Source of the DNA: Lichenibacterium ramalinae
Lineage (GTDB): Bacteria; Pseudomonadota; Alphaproteobacteria; Rhizobiales; Beijerinckiaceae
DNA: 64,000 nt
Direction: 5' to 3'
NCBI RefSeq assembly: GCF_004137085.1
Contig: NZ_QYBC01000011.1
Coordinates: 1 to 64,000, forward strand
Shown: piece after piece, positions 8,654 to 17,409 of the stretch
Position numbering within the stretch: the first letter of the stretch is position 1
Layout of the letters: every line of letters starts with the position of its first letter
The notes under the pieces: model-generated
Databases searched by the model: none
What the model was told of the DNA's origin: nothing
What the model saw: the letters and a program-made list of their open reading frames with translations, nothing else
Translations under genes and position numbers: made by a program

Positions 8654-10605
8654 GCCTGTCCCTCCCCGTCCCGCGCCGAGGCCTCGACGCCGTCCGCCCG
8701 CAGCCAGACCAGCATCTCGCCGGGCGCGCGGTTGTCCCAGGCGTAGTAGGGCACGGCCCGGAGCGCGGCTGCGCGGCGCTGTGGCGGGACTTCGCGGTAG
8801 AGGTCCCCGCCCCAATCCGCCGCGTCCGTCCGCGCGGCGGCGCTCAGCGCCACGACGCCGCCCAGCAATTCCGGCTCGAACGCGTCCCGGATCTCGGCGG
8901 CTTCCGGCAGGGACAGGCCGTGGAGCCCCGGGCCGTTGTCGACGGCTTCGACGCAATAGACCAGGGGGCCGCGCTTCAGGGCGACGCGGCCCGCATCCTG
9001 TCGGACCTTGGGGTTGGCGTAGAGGCGCTTGGGCGTCATGCCGACGTCGAGTTCGACGACGTCGCCCGGCGACCAGCGTCGGGCCAGGCGCGCGTAGCCC
9101 TTGACGCGGACGGCCGCGACGTCGATGGCCTCGCCGCCCACCGACAGCGTCGGGTCCTGCGCCCAGGCCGGGATGCGCAGCGACAGGACGAAATCGGTCG
9201 GCGCCTCGAGCCCCACCGTCAGCCGCACGGCGCCGCTCCAGGGGTAATGGGTGTCCTGCAGCAGGCGAAGCCGGCGTCCGCCCCCGAGGTCGAGGTCGGC
9301 CTCGCCCGCGCAGTAGAGGTGAACGGCGGCCTCGCCCTCGGCCTCGCCATAGGCGTAGGAGCCGACCGAGGCCACGAGCCGGGCGATGTTGGGCGGGCAG
9401 CAGGGGCAGCGGTGCCAGGTCCAGCGGTTGTGGTCGCCGCGGCTCGCCAGCGGGTTCTCGTAGAAGAACTTCGTCCCGTCGAGCGACAGGCCGGACAGGG
9501 CGCCGTTGTAGAGCGCCTGTTCCATGATGTCGCCGAAGCGGCCATCGGGGCCGCGCCCGAGCATGCGGCTGGCCCAGAACACCAGCGCCACGGCGGCGCA
9601 GGTTTCCGCGTAGGCGCTCTCGTTCGGCAGGTCGTAGTCGAAGGTGAACCCCTCGTTGGCCTGCGACGGCCCGAGGCCGCCCGTGACGTAGAGGTTCTTC
9701 TCGGTGAGGTCGGCCCAGAGCCGCTCGAGGGGTGCCACGAGCGTCCCGTCGCCGGTCTCGGTCGCGACGTCGGCCATGCCGCTGTAGAGGTACATGGCGC
9801 GCACGGCGTGGCCCACCACCTTGTCCTGCTCGCGGACGGGCCGGTGCGACTGGCTGTATTCATGCGTGCCGAACCAGAAGTCCTCTCCCGACTCGCCGCG
9901 CGCCGCGGCTTCGCCGTCGAAGTAGTTGGGGCTCCGGCCGCGCTCGTCGACGAAATAGGTGGCGAGGTCGAGGTAGCGGCGCTCCCCCGTGGCGCGGGCG
10001 AGCCTGACCAGCGCCAGCTCGACTTCCGGGTGCCCGCAATAGCCGCGCTTTTGGCCGGGTTCGCGGCCCAGCGTCGCGATGACGTGGTCCATGCAGCGGC
10101 ACATCACGTCGAGGAGGCGGCGTTTGCCGGTGGCGTGGTGATAGGCCACCGCGCCCTCGATGAGGTGGCCCATGTTGTAGAGCTCGTGGCAGTCGCGCAG
10201 GTTGGTCCAGCGCTCGCCCGGGCGCATGCGCTGGAACCAGCTGTCGAGGTAGCCGTCCTCGGCCTGAAGCCGGGCATAGGCGTCGATGACCTCGTCGATG
10301 CGCCGCTCGAGCCCGGGGTCGCGCTTGCGGTCGATGGCGTAGGCGGCGGTCTCGATGATCTTGCCGAAGTCGGAGTCCCAGAACATCTGGGTCGTCACGC
10401 TGTTGCCGTGCTGGAACGGGATGCGCAGGTCCGGCACCGGCAGGGCCGGATCCACCTGGTCGAGGGTGCCGGCCGCGATGCAGCGGTCGAACAGGATGTT
10501 CACGGTCTTGTCGGCCACCACATCGATGCGGGGACCCCAGAAGCCCGCGATCTTCACCTTGGGGACGGCCGGCGGGCGGAAGCGGTTGGCGGGCGTGTCG
10601 GACAT
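8650..10605 (-). CDS. glycoside hydrolase family 127 protein (beta-L-arabinofuranosidase type)
   Basis: A 651-residue enzyme without a signal peptide, so it likely acts in the cytoplasm on imported oligosaccharides. GH127 enzymes use a zinc-bound cysteine nucleophile; the expected residues are visible as E334/C336 in YAETCA and C400, C402 and C403 in HRCPCCPPN. The family releases L-arabinofuranose from plant glycans or hydroxyproline-linked arabinans, and some relatives have other specificities. I chose ATG 10605; a GTG at 10635 would overlap the upstream permease stop and is also possible. The gene lies inside a CUT1 transporter operon, which fits uptake then hydrolysis. Confidence 0.88.
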   Translation of the reverse strand: MSDTPANRFRPPAVPKVKIAGFWGPRIDVVADKTVNILFDRCIAAGTLDQVDPALPVPDLRIPFQHGNSVTTQMFWDSDFGKIIETAAYAIDRKRDPGLERRIDEVIDAYARLQAEDGYLDSWFQRMRPGERWTNLRDCHELYNMGHLIEGAVAYHHATGKRRLLDVMCRCMDHVIATLGREPGQKRGYCGHPEVELALVRLARATGERRYLDLATYFVDERGRSPNYFDGEAAARGESGEDFWFGTHEYSQSHRPVREQDKVVGHAVRAMYLYSGMADVATETGDGTLVAPLERLWADLTEKNLYVTGGLGPSQANEGFTFDYDLPNESAYAETCAAVALVFWASRMLGRGPDGRFGDIMEQALYNGALSGLSLDGTKFFYENPLASRGDHNRWTWHRCPCCPPNIARLVASVGSYAYGEAEGEAAVHLYCAGEADLDLGGGRRLRLLQDTHYPWSGAVRLTVGLEAPTDFVLSLRIPAWAQDPTLSVGGEAIDVAAVRVKGYARLARRWSPGDVVELDVGMTPKRLYANPKVRQDAGRVALKRGPLVYCVEAVDNGPGLHGLSLPEAAEIRDAFEPELLGGVVALSAAARTDAADWGGDLYREVPPQRRAAALRAVPYYAWDNRAPGEMLVWLRADGVEASARDGEGQA

Positions 10606-10631
10606 GCGGAGAGGGCCTGTGCGAGAGGACG

Positions 10632-11489
10632 TCACTTCACCGCGCCGGCCGTGAGGCCGCGGATGTAGAAGCGTTGGAGGGCGAGGAAGACGACCAGGCA
10701 GGGGATCATCATGACGGTGACGCCGGCCTGCACGGCGCCCCAGTCGATCGAGCCGAAGCGGCCCGCCCGCACCGCCGTCATCAGCACCGGCAGCGTGAAT
10801 TTGTTCTCGTCACTGAGGAAGATCAGGGCGGCGAGGAACTCGTTCCAGCTGTTCAGGAAGGCGAAGATCGCCACCGTGGCGACGCCCGGCATGACGAGCG
10901 GCAGCAGCACCCGCACGAGCAGGCGCAGGTCGCGCACGCCGTCGATGCGGGCCGCTTCCTCGATCTCCTTCGGCACCGCGTCGAAGGCGTTGCGCATCAT
11001 GAAGATCGAGAAGGGGAGTTGCAGCGTCACGTAGACGAGGGTGAGCCCCGTCAGCGTGTTCTGCAGGTGCAGGTGCGTCAGCAGGATGAAGAGCGGCACC
11101 AGGATCGACTGGAACGGCACCATCATGGTGGTCATGACGAGGACGAAGCAGGTGTTGCGCAGCGGGAACCGGTAGCGCGAGAAGCCGTAGCCGGCGAAGA
11201 GGCTGACGACGACGCTGAGCACGACGGTCGCGCCGGCGACGAGGCCGCTGTTGGCGGCGTGCAGCCAGAGGCCGCCGCTCGCGCTGTCGAGCGTGCGGTA
11301 GGCATCGAGGCTGAAGCCCTGCGTCGGCCAGGGCGGCAGTGGTGGCTGCGCGGCCTCGGCGGCCGGGCGGAAGGAGGCCAGGACGGCCCAGGCCAGGGGG
11401 GCCAGGAAGGTCGCGGCGACGATGACGCCCACGAGGGTCGGGAGGGCGGCGACCATGCGGGAGCGGCCATGCCGGCGGCGCGGGCTCAT
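10632..11489 (-). CDS. CUT1 sugar ABC permease (MalG type)
   Basis: A 285-residue integral membrane protein with six predicted hydrophobic segments and the cytoplasmic EAA loop (EEAARIDGVRDLRLLVRVLLP), which contacts the ATPase. The N-terminus is basic (SPRRRHGRSR). The start overlaps the upstream permease stop as ATGA. It is the second of two permeases and is expected to form a heterodimer with the MalF-type partner encoded just upstream. Confidence 0.92.
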   Translation of the reverse strand: MSPRRRHGRSRMVAALPTLVGVIVAATFLAPLAWAVLASFRPAAEAAQPPLPPWPTQGFSLDAYRTLDSASGGLWLHAANSGLVAGATVVLSVVVSLFAGYGFSRYRFPLRNTCFVLVMTTMMVPFQSILVPLFILLTHLHLQNTLTGLTLVYVTLQLPFSIFMMRNAFDAVPKEIEEAARIDGVRDLRLLVRVLLPLVMPGVATVAIFAFLNSWNEFLAALIFLSDENKFTLPVLMTAVRAGRFGSIDWGAVQAGVTVMMIPCLVVFLALQRFYIRGLTAGAVK

Positions 11490-12418
11490 CGCGCGTCCTC
11501 CCGGTCGCGCAGGAGCCAGAGCTGGCCGAGGCTGAGAACGAGCAGGATGGCGAGCAGCACGATGGACAGGGCGGCGCCGTAGCCGAGGCGGAACGACACG
11601 AAGGATTGGTTGAAGATCCAGTAGACCGCCGTGAGGGTCTGGTTGCCGGGGCCGCCCGCCACCATGATGTAGAACTGGTCGAAGGCCAGCATCGAGCCGG
11701 TGATGCACAGGATGAGGGCGAGGCCCAGCGTCCGGCGCATCAGCGGCAGGGTGATGAAGCGGAAGCGCTGCAGCGGTCCGGCGTGGTCGATGCGGGCGGC
11801 CTCGACGATGTCGGCGGGGATGCCCTGGAGCCCGGTCATCAGCAGGATCATGGTGAAGCCCGCCACCTTCCACACCACCATGGCGACGATGGCGGCGAAG
11901 GCGGTGTCGAACGTCCCGAGGATGTTGATCCGCTGCGGCGTGATGCCGAGCGCCTGCAGCGCCGGGCTGAACAGGCCGCTGTCGGTGTTGAGCAGCCACA
12001 CCCAGAGCAGCGCCGCCGTGGCGAAGCCCACCACCACGGGCAGGAAGAAGGCAGTGCGCAACAGGCTGGCGAGGGGACGCGGCTTCTCGACGAGCAGCGC
12101 CAGGGGGAAGGCGACGGCGAAGATCGCGACCGTCGCCACCCCGGTGTAGACCAGCGTGAAGCGCAGCGACGCCCAGAAGCCCGCGTCGGACCATAGCCGC
12201 TCGTAGTTGCGCAGGCCGATGAAACGCGGCAGCCCGAGCAGCGGCCAGTTGTGCAGCGACATCCACGCCGTCATGCCGATCGGCACGATGAAGAAGACCA
12301 GCACCAGCGCCATGGCGGGCAGCACGTAGAGCAGCCCGACGAGGTCGCGCCGGCGGCGGCGGCGACCTTTGGGACGCGACGCCGCGACGGCGGCGGTGGG
12401 CAGGGAGGTGACGGACAT
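11486..12418 (-). CDS. CUT1 sugar ABC permease (MalF type)
   Basis: A 310-residue inner-membrane protein with a basic N-terminus (RPKGRRRRRRD) and six hydrophobic segments. The EAA loop reads VEAARIDHAGPLQRFRFITLP. It lies directly after the binding-protein gene (42 bp gap) and before the MalG-type permease, the standard CUT1 order. Substrate is inferred as an arabinose-containing oligosaccharide from the linked GH127 gene. Confidence 0.92.
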   Translation of the reverse strand: MSVTSLPTAAVAASRPKGRRRRRRDLVGLLYVLPAMALVLVFFIVPIGMTAWMSLHNWPLLGLPRFIGLRNYERLWSDAGFWASLRFTLVYTGVATVAIFAVAFPLALLVEKPRPLASLLRTAFFLPVVVGFATAALLWVWLLNTDSGLFSPALQALGITPQRINILGTFDTAFAAIVAMVVWKVAGFTMILLMTGLQGIPADIVEAARIDHAGPLQRFRFITLPLMRRTLGLALILCITGSMLAFDQFYIMVAGGPGNQTLTAVYWIFNQSFVSFRLGYGAALSIVLLAILLVLSLGQLWLLRDREDAR

Positions 12419-12460
12419 CGGGCTGCTCCCAGGGTCAAGTTCGAGGGATCGCGCGAGGGC

Positions 12461-13711
12461 TCACCGCGCGGCGTCGATGATGTCCTGCATGCGCGCCTGG
12501 CCGTCCTTGATGGCGGCGGCGGGGTCGCTCCCGAAGATCGCGGCGTTGACCATCTGCGCCCAGGGCCCGTTCGGGCTGTTGATGATGTCGTTGAAGACGG
12601 GCGAATAGGGCGTGCGCCCGACCTTGATGGCCGCCACGGCGACGTCGTAGCGCGGGTCCTGGCCCTTCATCGCCTCGGCGGCGATGTCGGAGCGGGCCGG
12701 CAGGCTGCCGTGCGACACCATCAGGCGCTGGCCTTCGAGCGAGTACACGTAGGCCATGAAGGCCTCGACCGCCTTGACGGACTTGGCCCCCTTCGTGACC
12801 ACGATGTTGTTGCCGCCCACGAAGGAGGAGGTGCCGCCGTCCGGGCCCGGGATGAGCGTCACGCCGAAGTGGACGTTCGGGTACTTGTTGATGAGCACGC
12901 CGATCTGGCTGGCTCCGATCGACTGCAGGCCGATGCGGCCGCCGACGATCGACAGGAAATCCGGGCCCGTGTCGGTGCGGGCGCTGGCCGGCACCATGCC
13001 GCCGGCGACGAGCGATCGGTAGAAGTCGACGGCCCCCCTGAGCTGGGGCGTGTCGAGCGTCGCCTTGGCGCCCTCATCGGCCAGGATGTCGCCCCCCGAA
13101 GCCCAGATCAGCGGCGTGAAGGTGAAGATGAAGCAACCCCCGCAGGCCCCGGAGAAGTAGAAGCCGCGGCTGTCGCCCCCGAGCGCCGTCACCTTGGCGG
13201 CATCCGCCTTCCACTCCGCCCAGGTCTTCGGGCCCTTCTCGGGGTCGAGCCCGGCCCGCGCGAACAGGTCCTTGTTCCAGGCGAGAACCGACGTTTCCGT
13301 GGTCAGCGGCAGGCCGTAGATCCTGCCGTGGTAGGTGCCGACAGACAGGTGGGCGGGGGACAGCGCCTCGAAGTACGGCAGGCTCTTCGCCCAGTCCGTC
13401 AGGTCCTCCAGCTGCCCCGCCTGGGCGAAGGCGGGGGTGTGGATGAGGTCGAGCGAGACGGCGTCCGGCGCGGTGCCGGCCGCGATGGCGGTGGCGTATT
13501 TCTGCACGAATTCGTCGACCGGCAGGGTGACGATCGACACCTTGTCGGCGTGGGTGTCGTCGTAGGCCTTAGCGACGGCTTCCAGCGTGTCGCCCTGACC
13601 GCTGCGGCTCCAGATGGTCAGGGTCTCGGCCGAGGCCGGCAGGGCCAAGGTCGGCAGGACCAAGCCCGCCAGGGCGGTGGCGGCGACCAGCAGGCTCTTG
13701 AGGCTATGCAT
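12461..13711 (-). CDS. CUT1 sugar ABC transporter substrate-binding protein
   Basis: A 416-residue periplasmic protein with a clear Sec signal peptide (hydrophobic core followed by LPASAE, cut after ASA) and a MalE/UgpB-like fold (start TLTIWSRSGQGD; later GACGGCFIF and the EGQRLMVSHGSLPAR region). The start ATG has GGAGG a few bases upstream. It follows lacI by 61 bp and leads the transporter genes. Ligand probably an oligo-arabinofuranoside, by context. Confidence 0.9.
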   Translation of the reverse strand: MHSLKSLLVAATALAGLVLPTLALPASAETLTIWSRSGQGDTLEAVAKAYDDTHADKVSIVTLPVDEFVQKYATAIAAGTAPDAVSLDLIHTPAFAQAGQLEDLTDWAKSLPYFEALSPAHLSVGTYHGRIYGLPLTTETSVLAWNKDLFARAGLDPEKGPKTWAEWKADAAKVTALGGDSRGFYFSGACGGCFIFTFTPLIWASGGDILADEGAKATLDTPQLRGAVDFYRSLVAGGMVPASARTDTGPDFLSIVGGRIGLQSIGASQIGVLINKYPNVHFGVTLIPGPDGGTSSFVGGNNIVVTKGAKSVKAVEAFMAYVYSLEGQRLMVSHGSLPARSDIAAEAMKGQDPRYDVAVAAIKVGRTPYSPVFNDIINSPNGPWAQMVNAAIFGSDPAAAIKDGQARMQDIIDAAR

Positions 13712-13772
13712 CGTTTCCTCCCATGGGTTGTCGCGGGACCCGGCACGAGCGTTGGCGCCGGGGTCGAAGGGG

Positions 13773-14819
13773 TCAGCCGCTGGACGCGCGGACGACGAGC
13801 CTGCAGGGCAGCTTGCGGATCCCGGGCGAGACGGGTCGACCCTCGACGAGGTCGAGCAACGTCAGTCCCGCGTGGCGCCCGAGGTCCTTGAGGTTCATGT
13901 CGACCGTGGTGAGCGGCGGTCGGGTCGCGGCGGCGAAGATCTCCCAATTGTCGAAGCCGATCACCGCCACGTCCTGCGGCACGCGCAGCCCGCGCAGCGT
14001 CAGGGCATCGATCAGCCCGCGCGCGATCTGGTCGTTGCCGCAGAACACGGCGTCGGGGGGCGCCGCCGGGCCCTCCAGCAGGGCTCCCGCCGCGGCGAAC
14101 CCCCAGGCTTCGGACCAGTCGCCGATCAGCGGCTCGGCGCGGACGGGAGCGAGGCCCGCCGCGGCGAGCGCCGCGGCGAAGCCCTCGGCCCGCCGGTGCA
14201 CCACCGCGAAATCCTCCGGGCCGGTGACGTGGGCGATGCGACGGCAGCCGCGGTCGACGAGGTGGGCGACGGCGAGCCGGGCGCCTTGGCCGTCGTCCGA
14301 CACGAAACCGACGGAGCCCTCAGGGCCCTCGCAATAGGCATAGACGACCGGCACGTCGACGCCGGACAGGTCGACCGGCAGGCGACTGTCGAGGCGCTTA
14401 CCGGATGCGATGATGCCGTCGACCTGCTTCTCCAGCATGGCGTCGACGTGGCTCTGGCCGATGACGGGATCGCGCTCGACCGAGCACAGGAACACCGAAA
14501 CACCGCGGTCGACGAGCGCTTCCGATATGCCGGCCATCACCGGCAGGGTGAAACGCCCGTAGGTGTCGTTGGTCAGCAGCCCGATGGTGAAGCTGCGCTG
14601 CTTCAGCAGCGCCCGCGCGATGGCGTTGGGCCGGAAGCTCAAGGCCTTCGCGGCGGCCTTGACCCGTTCCCGCGTCGCCAAGGCCATGCGGCCCTGGCCG
14701 CTCAGCGCCTGCGACGCGGTCGTGACACTCACGGATGACGCCTTGGCGACATCGTGGATGGTCACGCGAGCCCCGCGCTTGGCTCTGCCCGTGGCGGCTC
14801 GGGGCGCACGGTCGTCCAT
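13773..14819 (-). CDS. LacI family transcriptional regulator
   Basis: A 348-residue repressor. The N-terminal HTH reads VTIHDVAKASSVSVTTASQA (about residues 19-38), followed by the hinge helix region and a periplasmic-binding-protein-like effector domain ending in LPCRLVVRASSG. It is the first gene of the arabinofuranoside operon and sits directly downstream of a LacI-type operator, so it probably represses itself and the operon until sugar binds. Its first 40 or so codons and its promoter have a diverged second copy at 41180-41382, fused to an AraC-type gene. Confidence 0.93.
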   Translation of the reverse strand: MDDRAPRAATGRAKRGARVTIHDVAKASSVSVTTASQALSGQGRMALATRERVKAAAKALSFRPNAIARALLKQRSFTIGLLTNDTYGRFTLPVMAGISEALVDRGVSVFLCSVERDPVIGQSHVDAMLEKQVDGIIASGKRLDSRLPVDLSGVDVPVVYAYCEGPEGSVGFVSDDGQGARLAVAHLVDRGCRRIAHVTGPEDFAVVHRRAEGFAAALAAAGLAPVRAEPLIGDWSEAWGFAAAGALLEGPAAPPDAVFCGNDQIARGLIDALTLRGLRVPQDVAVIGFDNWEIFAAATRPPLTTVDMNLKDLGRHAGLTLLDLVEGRPVSPGIRKLPCRLVVRASSG

Positions 14820-14857
14820 GTCTGCCTCCCCTGTCGACCCCGCCCAGCCTTCGGCTG

Positions 14858-14901
14858 CGAAAACGTTTCACCAAACTGCTGCAGATCGTGTTTTGCGTCA
14901 A
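14858..14901 (-). promoter_or_regulatory. lacI operon promoter and LacI-type operator
   Basis: On the minus strand a TTGACG -35-like hexamer (14896-14901) is followed about 27 bases later by TGAAACGTTTTCG (14858-14870), whose core AAACGTTT is a perfect palindrome typical of LacI-family operators. It lies about 40 bases before the lacI start codon. The -10 is not obvious. The same hexamer and operator occur in the same arrangement at 41181-41224, upstream of the chimeric regulator. Confidence 0.65.
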
Positions 14902-15057
14902 CCGCAAAGGCACGTGGCGGTAGAAATCGTCGGCGGCGGCGAGGCGGTCGGAGGGACGATGGGCTCGGTCGGGACCGGCTCGGCGACCGCGACCCGACCG
15001 GACGTCACGCGGTGCCAGGCCGGAACGGATCCGGCAAAGGCGCGCGACGCGGTGCCG

Positions 15058-15111
15058 TCTAGAGCGCCGTCCCCTTCGGCGAATCCGCTCCAGCTCCGAA
15101 TCGAGAGCAGT
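15058..15111 (-). repeat. dispersed intergenic repeat, copy 1
   Basis: Read on the minus strand, this runs ACTGCTCTCGA, CGGA, a TTCGCCGAAGG core, and ends GCGCTCTAGA. A diverged copy lies at 39933-39985 on the plus strand in another intergenic gap. The core (TTCGCCGAA) is self-complementary, so it could fold. It looks like a short palindromic intergenic element of the kind common in Rhizobiales. Together with the next hairpin it fills much of the 341-bp gap between lacI and zur, in which I see no gene. Confidence 0.55.
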
Positions 15112-15162
15112 TTCACCGGCTTGGAGTCGCCAAGGCGACTCGGAGAAGGCCGATACTGCTCT
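15104..15162 (-). terminator. nested hairpin at the 3' end of zur
   Basis: An outer 8-bp inverted repeat (AGAGCAGT at 15104-15111 and ACTGCTCT at 15155-15162) encloses a perfect inner hairpin, GAGTCGCC-AA-GGCGACTC (15124-15141). The outer right arm overlaps the zur stop codon. There is no U-run, so it is not a textbook intrinsic terminator; it may stop transcription with Rho, protect RNA ends, or be part of the mobile palindromic element at 15058-15111. Confidence 0.45.
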
Positions 15163-15598
15163 AGGGACGACCGGCCGCCGGACCCTCGCCGGCGCAGGCG
15201 GCGCACAGCCCGTGGATCTCCACGATGCTGGAGCGGGGCACGAAGGCGCCCGCCGCCGCCGCGGCCTCGATGCGCGATTGCAGCGAGGCGTCCTCGAATT
15301 CCGCCACGGCGGCACAGCGATCGCACACCGTGAAGCCGATGCCGAGTTCGCCGTGCCCGTGATCGTGCGGGGCGCCCTCGGCGCCGCGGCAGGCCACGAA
15401 GGCGTTCAGCGATTCGATGCGGTGGATCTTTCCCGAGGCGAGCAGCTTCTCGAGCGCGCGATAGACGGTCGTCGGCGCGAAGACGCCCGAGGGTCGCAGC
15501 CGTTCGAGCAGCTCGTAGGCGGTGTGCGGCTTCGCCGTGCCGGCGAGTTCGGCCGCGATCAGCCCCGCAGTGTCCCGGCGTTTGGGCTTCTCGGTCAT
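15161..15598 (-). CDS. zur: Fur family regulator, Zur-like
   Basis: A 145-residue metalloregulator. The N-terminal winged helix has TTVYRALEKLLASGKIHRIESLNAF split over about residues 43-67, and the dimerisation domain has a His-rich segment (HDHGHGE), a CDRC motif, and a C-terminal CAAC motif forming the structural zinc site. This layout (CxxC, then E..HGLCAAC) fits Zur better than Fur. It senses zinc and represses zinc-uptake genes in known cases. A palindromic GTTATAAC site lies 60 bp upstream. It is divergent from the riboswitch-controlled transporter. Confidence 0.8.
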   Translation of the reverse strand: MTEKPKRRDTAGLIAAELAGTAKPHTAYELLERLRPSGVFAPTTVYRALEKLLASGKIHRIESLNAFVACRGAEGAPHDHGHGELGIGFTVCDRCAAVAEFEDASLQSRIEAAAAAGAFVPRSSIVEIHGLCAACAGEGPAAGRP

Positions 15599-15651
15599 GG
15601 CATCGGCTCAAGTGAGCTTGACCCATACGACATCCTGCCATAGGGATCAAT

Positions 15652-15674
15652 TTGTAACGTTATAACAATTACGA
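15652..15674. promoter_or_regulatory. candidate Zur box
   Basis: The site contains TTTGTAACGTTATAACAATT, AT-rich in a 71% GC region, with a perfect GTTATAAC palindrome at 15659-15666. Zur boxes in alphaproteobacteria are AT-rich with a TGTTATAATATAACA-like core. It lies in the divergent gap between zur and the cobalamin riboswitch operon, so it could autoregulate zur or also act on the transporter promoter. Binding is inferred. Confidence 0.5.
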
Positions 15675-15886
15675 CAGCCCCGTCCGCGGGGCTCCTTGGC
15701 CCGAGGCTCCCGCTTGCTGCACCCGTCGCGCCGCCCCGCCCGCATCGCCGACATCGTTGCGCCGTCGGAGATGGTCGACATCACGAACAGCCAACCCGGC
15801 CTGTGGCCGCATGGCGCCGCCGAGCCCGGCGGATCCGCGTCCGGACTCCGGCGTGACAAGGCCATGGTCCCGTGCTTCCATGGCGG

Positions 15887-16068
15887 CGTCGAAGGTGCCG
15901 CTCCCGGTTCGGGAGCGGATAATTGGGAAGCCGGTGCGAAGCCGGCGCTGCCCCCGCAACGGTATCGAAGGTCAAGGCGCGACACTCACGCCACTGGGTC
16001 GGATGATCCGGGAAGGCGTCACGCCCCGCCGCAAGGCACCTCCGCAGCCCGGAAACCAGCCTTCGACC
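15887..16068 (+). ncRNA. cobalamin riboswitch
   Basis: The conserved elements appear in order: GAAGGTGCCG at the 5' side, AATTGGGAAGCCGGTGCGAA, the B12 box GCTGCCCCCGCAAC (about 15946-15960), and the 3' element AGCCCGGAAACCAGCC (about 16046-16061). It sits upstream of a BtuFCD-type ABC importer, the usual target. Binding of adenosylcobalamin normally lowers expression. A GCCATGG...CCATGGC hairpin (15861-15884) lies just before the aptamer. Confidence 0.92.
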
Positions 16069-16365
16069 GAACCTTGGGGAATCGCGGTGGGCGGTTCGGG
16101 GGTGTCGGCGGTGTCGAGGTGTCCCCTCGCCGCCCGGCCTCTCGTCGCGTCTCCGGCCCTTTCCCGCCGATGCAACGCCAGAGACGAGGGGTCCCCGGCA
16201 TGGATGAAACGACGACGGCGCCGGGACGGCGCTTCAGCTGCGGCGGAGGGCGGGACGTATCGCCCGCCCCGGACGCGCATCGCGGCCGGCCCGCGACGCC
16301 TAAGCCGCCAGCGGCACTTCGGCCGCCCGAGCCCCTCCCTGCCCCGGCCAGCTTCGAGGTCCACC
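16069..16365 (+). other. leader between riboswitch and transporter
   Basis: About 300 bases without a convincing gene. It should hold the expression platform. An imperfect complement exists between CTCGTCGCGTCTC (about 16141-16153) and GAGACGAG (about 16181-16188), and a GAGG ribosome site lies just before the ATG at 16366. A 58-codon frame from ATG 16200 overlaps the transporter start but has no recognisable features. Confidence 0.5.
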
Positions 16366-17409
16366 ATGGCGCCTGACCGTTTCGCCCGCCGCCTCGCGTC
16401 GGTCGCGCTGGCGCTCGCCGGGAGCTTCGCGCTCCTCGGCCCCACGGCCGGCCACGCCGCCGAGCCGACCCGCTACCCGCTGACGATCCAGAACTGCGGC
16501 CTCGCCGTCACGGTCGACCACGCGCCGAAGCGCGTCGTCTCCATCGGCCAGGCCACCACGGAGATCCTGCTCTCGCTCGGCCTCGCCGACCGGATCGTCG
16601 GGACGGCCGTCTGGTTCGGACCGGTGCTGCCGGCCTTTGCGGCCGAGAACGCCACGATCAAGCGGCTCGCCGACAACGACCCGAGCTTCGAATCGGTCGT
16701 GGGCCAGAACCCCGACCTCGTCGCCGCGCAATACGAGTGGCATGTCGGCCCGCACGGCAGCGTCGGCACGCGCCAACAGTTCTCCGATCTCGCGATCCCG
16801 ACCTACGTGTCGCCCTCGGACTGCGTCGCGAAGGACAATGCGGGCGGCGGCGACGGCGTGCGCCGGCAGATGTTCAGCATGGACCTCGTCTACGGCGAGA
16901 TCCACGACCTCGCCCGCATCTTCGACGTCGACGCCCGCGGGGACAGGCTCATCGCCGACCTCAGGGCGCGCGAGGCCGCCGCCAAGGCCGCCGTCGCCGG
17001 CAAGGCTTCGGGCGTGCCGGTGGTGTTCTGGTTCTCCAGCAAGGACGAGAAGGGCGACGCCTTCGTGGCCGGCAAGAACGGCGCCCCGGCCTTCATGATG
17101 CAGGCGCTCGGCGCCCGCAACGTCGTCACCACCGAGGACGAGTGGCCGCTGGCGAGCTGGGAAAGCATCGCGGCCGCCGATCCCGCCGTGATCGTCGTGG
17201 GCCAGATGGACAGGCGCCGCTTCCCGGCCGACGATCTCGCCGTGAAGCGCCGGTTCCTCGCCACCGACCCGGTCGTCAGCCAGCTCCGTGCCGTGAAGGA
17301 GGGCCATGTGGTGGTGATGGACGCCCAGGACATGAACCCGTCGATCCGCACCATCGACGGCCTGGAGGCGCTGGCGAAGGGCATGGCGGCCGCCGGGCCG
17401 ATGCGATGA
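16366..17409 (+). CDS. corrinoid ABC transporter substrate-binding protein (BtuF/FecB type)
   Basis: A 347-residue periplasmic protein with a signal peptide (hydrophobic core then GHAAEP) and the helical-backbone fold of class III binding proteins: KRVVSIGQATTEILLSLGLADRIVG near residues 47-71 and NPDLVAAQYE near 120. Under a cobalamin riboswitch and followed by FecCD-type permease and ATPase genes, it probably binds cobalamin or cobinamide. Other chelated metals cannot be excluded, since the family also takes siderophores and zur is adjacent. Stop overlaps the permease start (ATGA). Confidence 0.85.
   Translation: MAPDRFARRLASVALALAGSFALLGPTAGHAAEPTRYPLTIQNCGLAVTVDHAPKRVVSIGQATTEILLSLGLADRIVGTAVWFGPVLPAFAAENATIKRLADNDPSFESVVGQNPDLVAAQYEWHVGPHGSVGTRQQFSDLAIPTYVSPSDCVAKDNAGGGDGVRRQMFSMDLVYGEIHDLARIFDVDARGDRLIADLRAREAAAKAAVAGKASGVPVVFWFSSKDEKGDAFVAGKNGAPAFMMQALGARNVVTTEDEWPLASWESIAAADPAVIVVGQMDRRRFPADDLAVKRRFLATDPVVSQLRAVKEGHVVVMDAQDMNPSIRTIDGLEALAKGMAAAGPMR

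Noticed and set aside
16200-16376. A 58-codon frame in the riboswitch leader, overlapping the BtuF-like start
   Set aside because: Low-complexity Pro/Ala/Arg product, no ribosome site, no family resemblance; more likely leader RNA.
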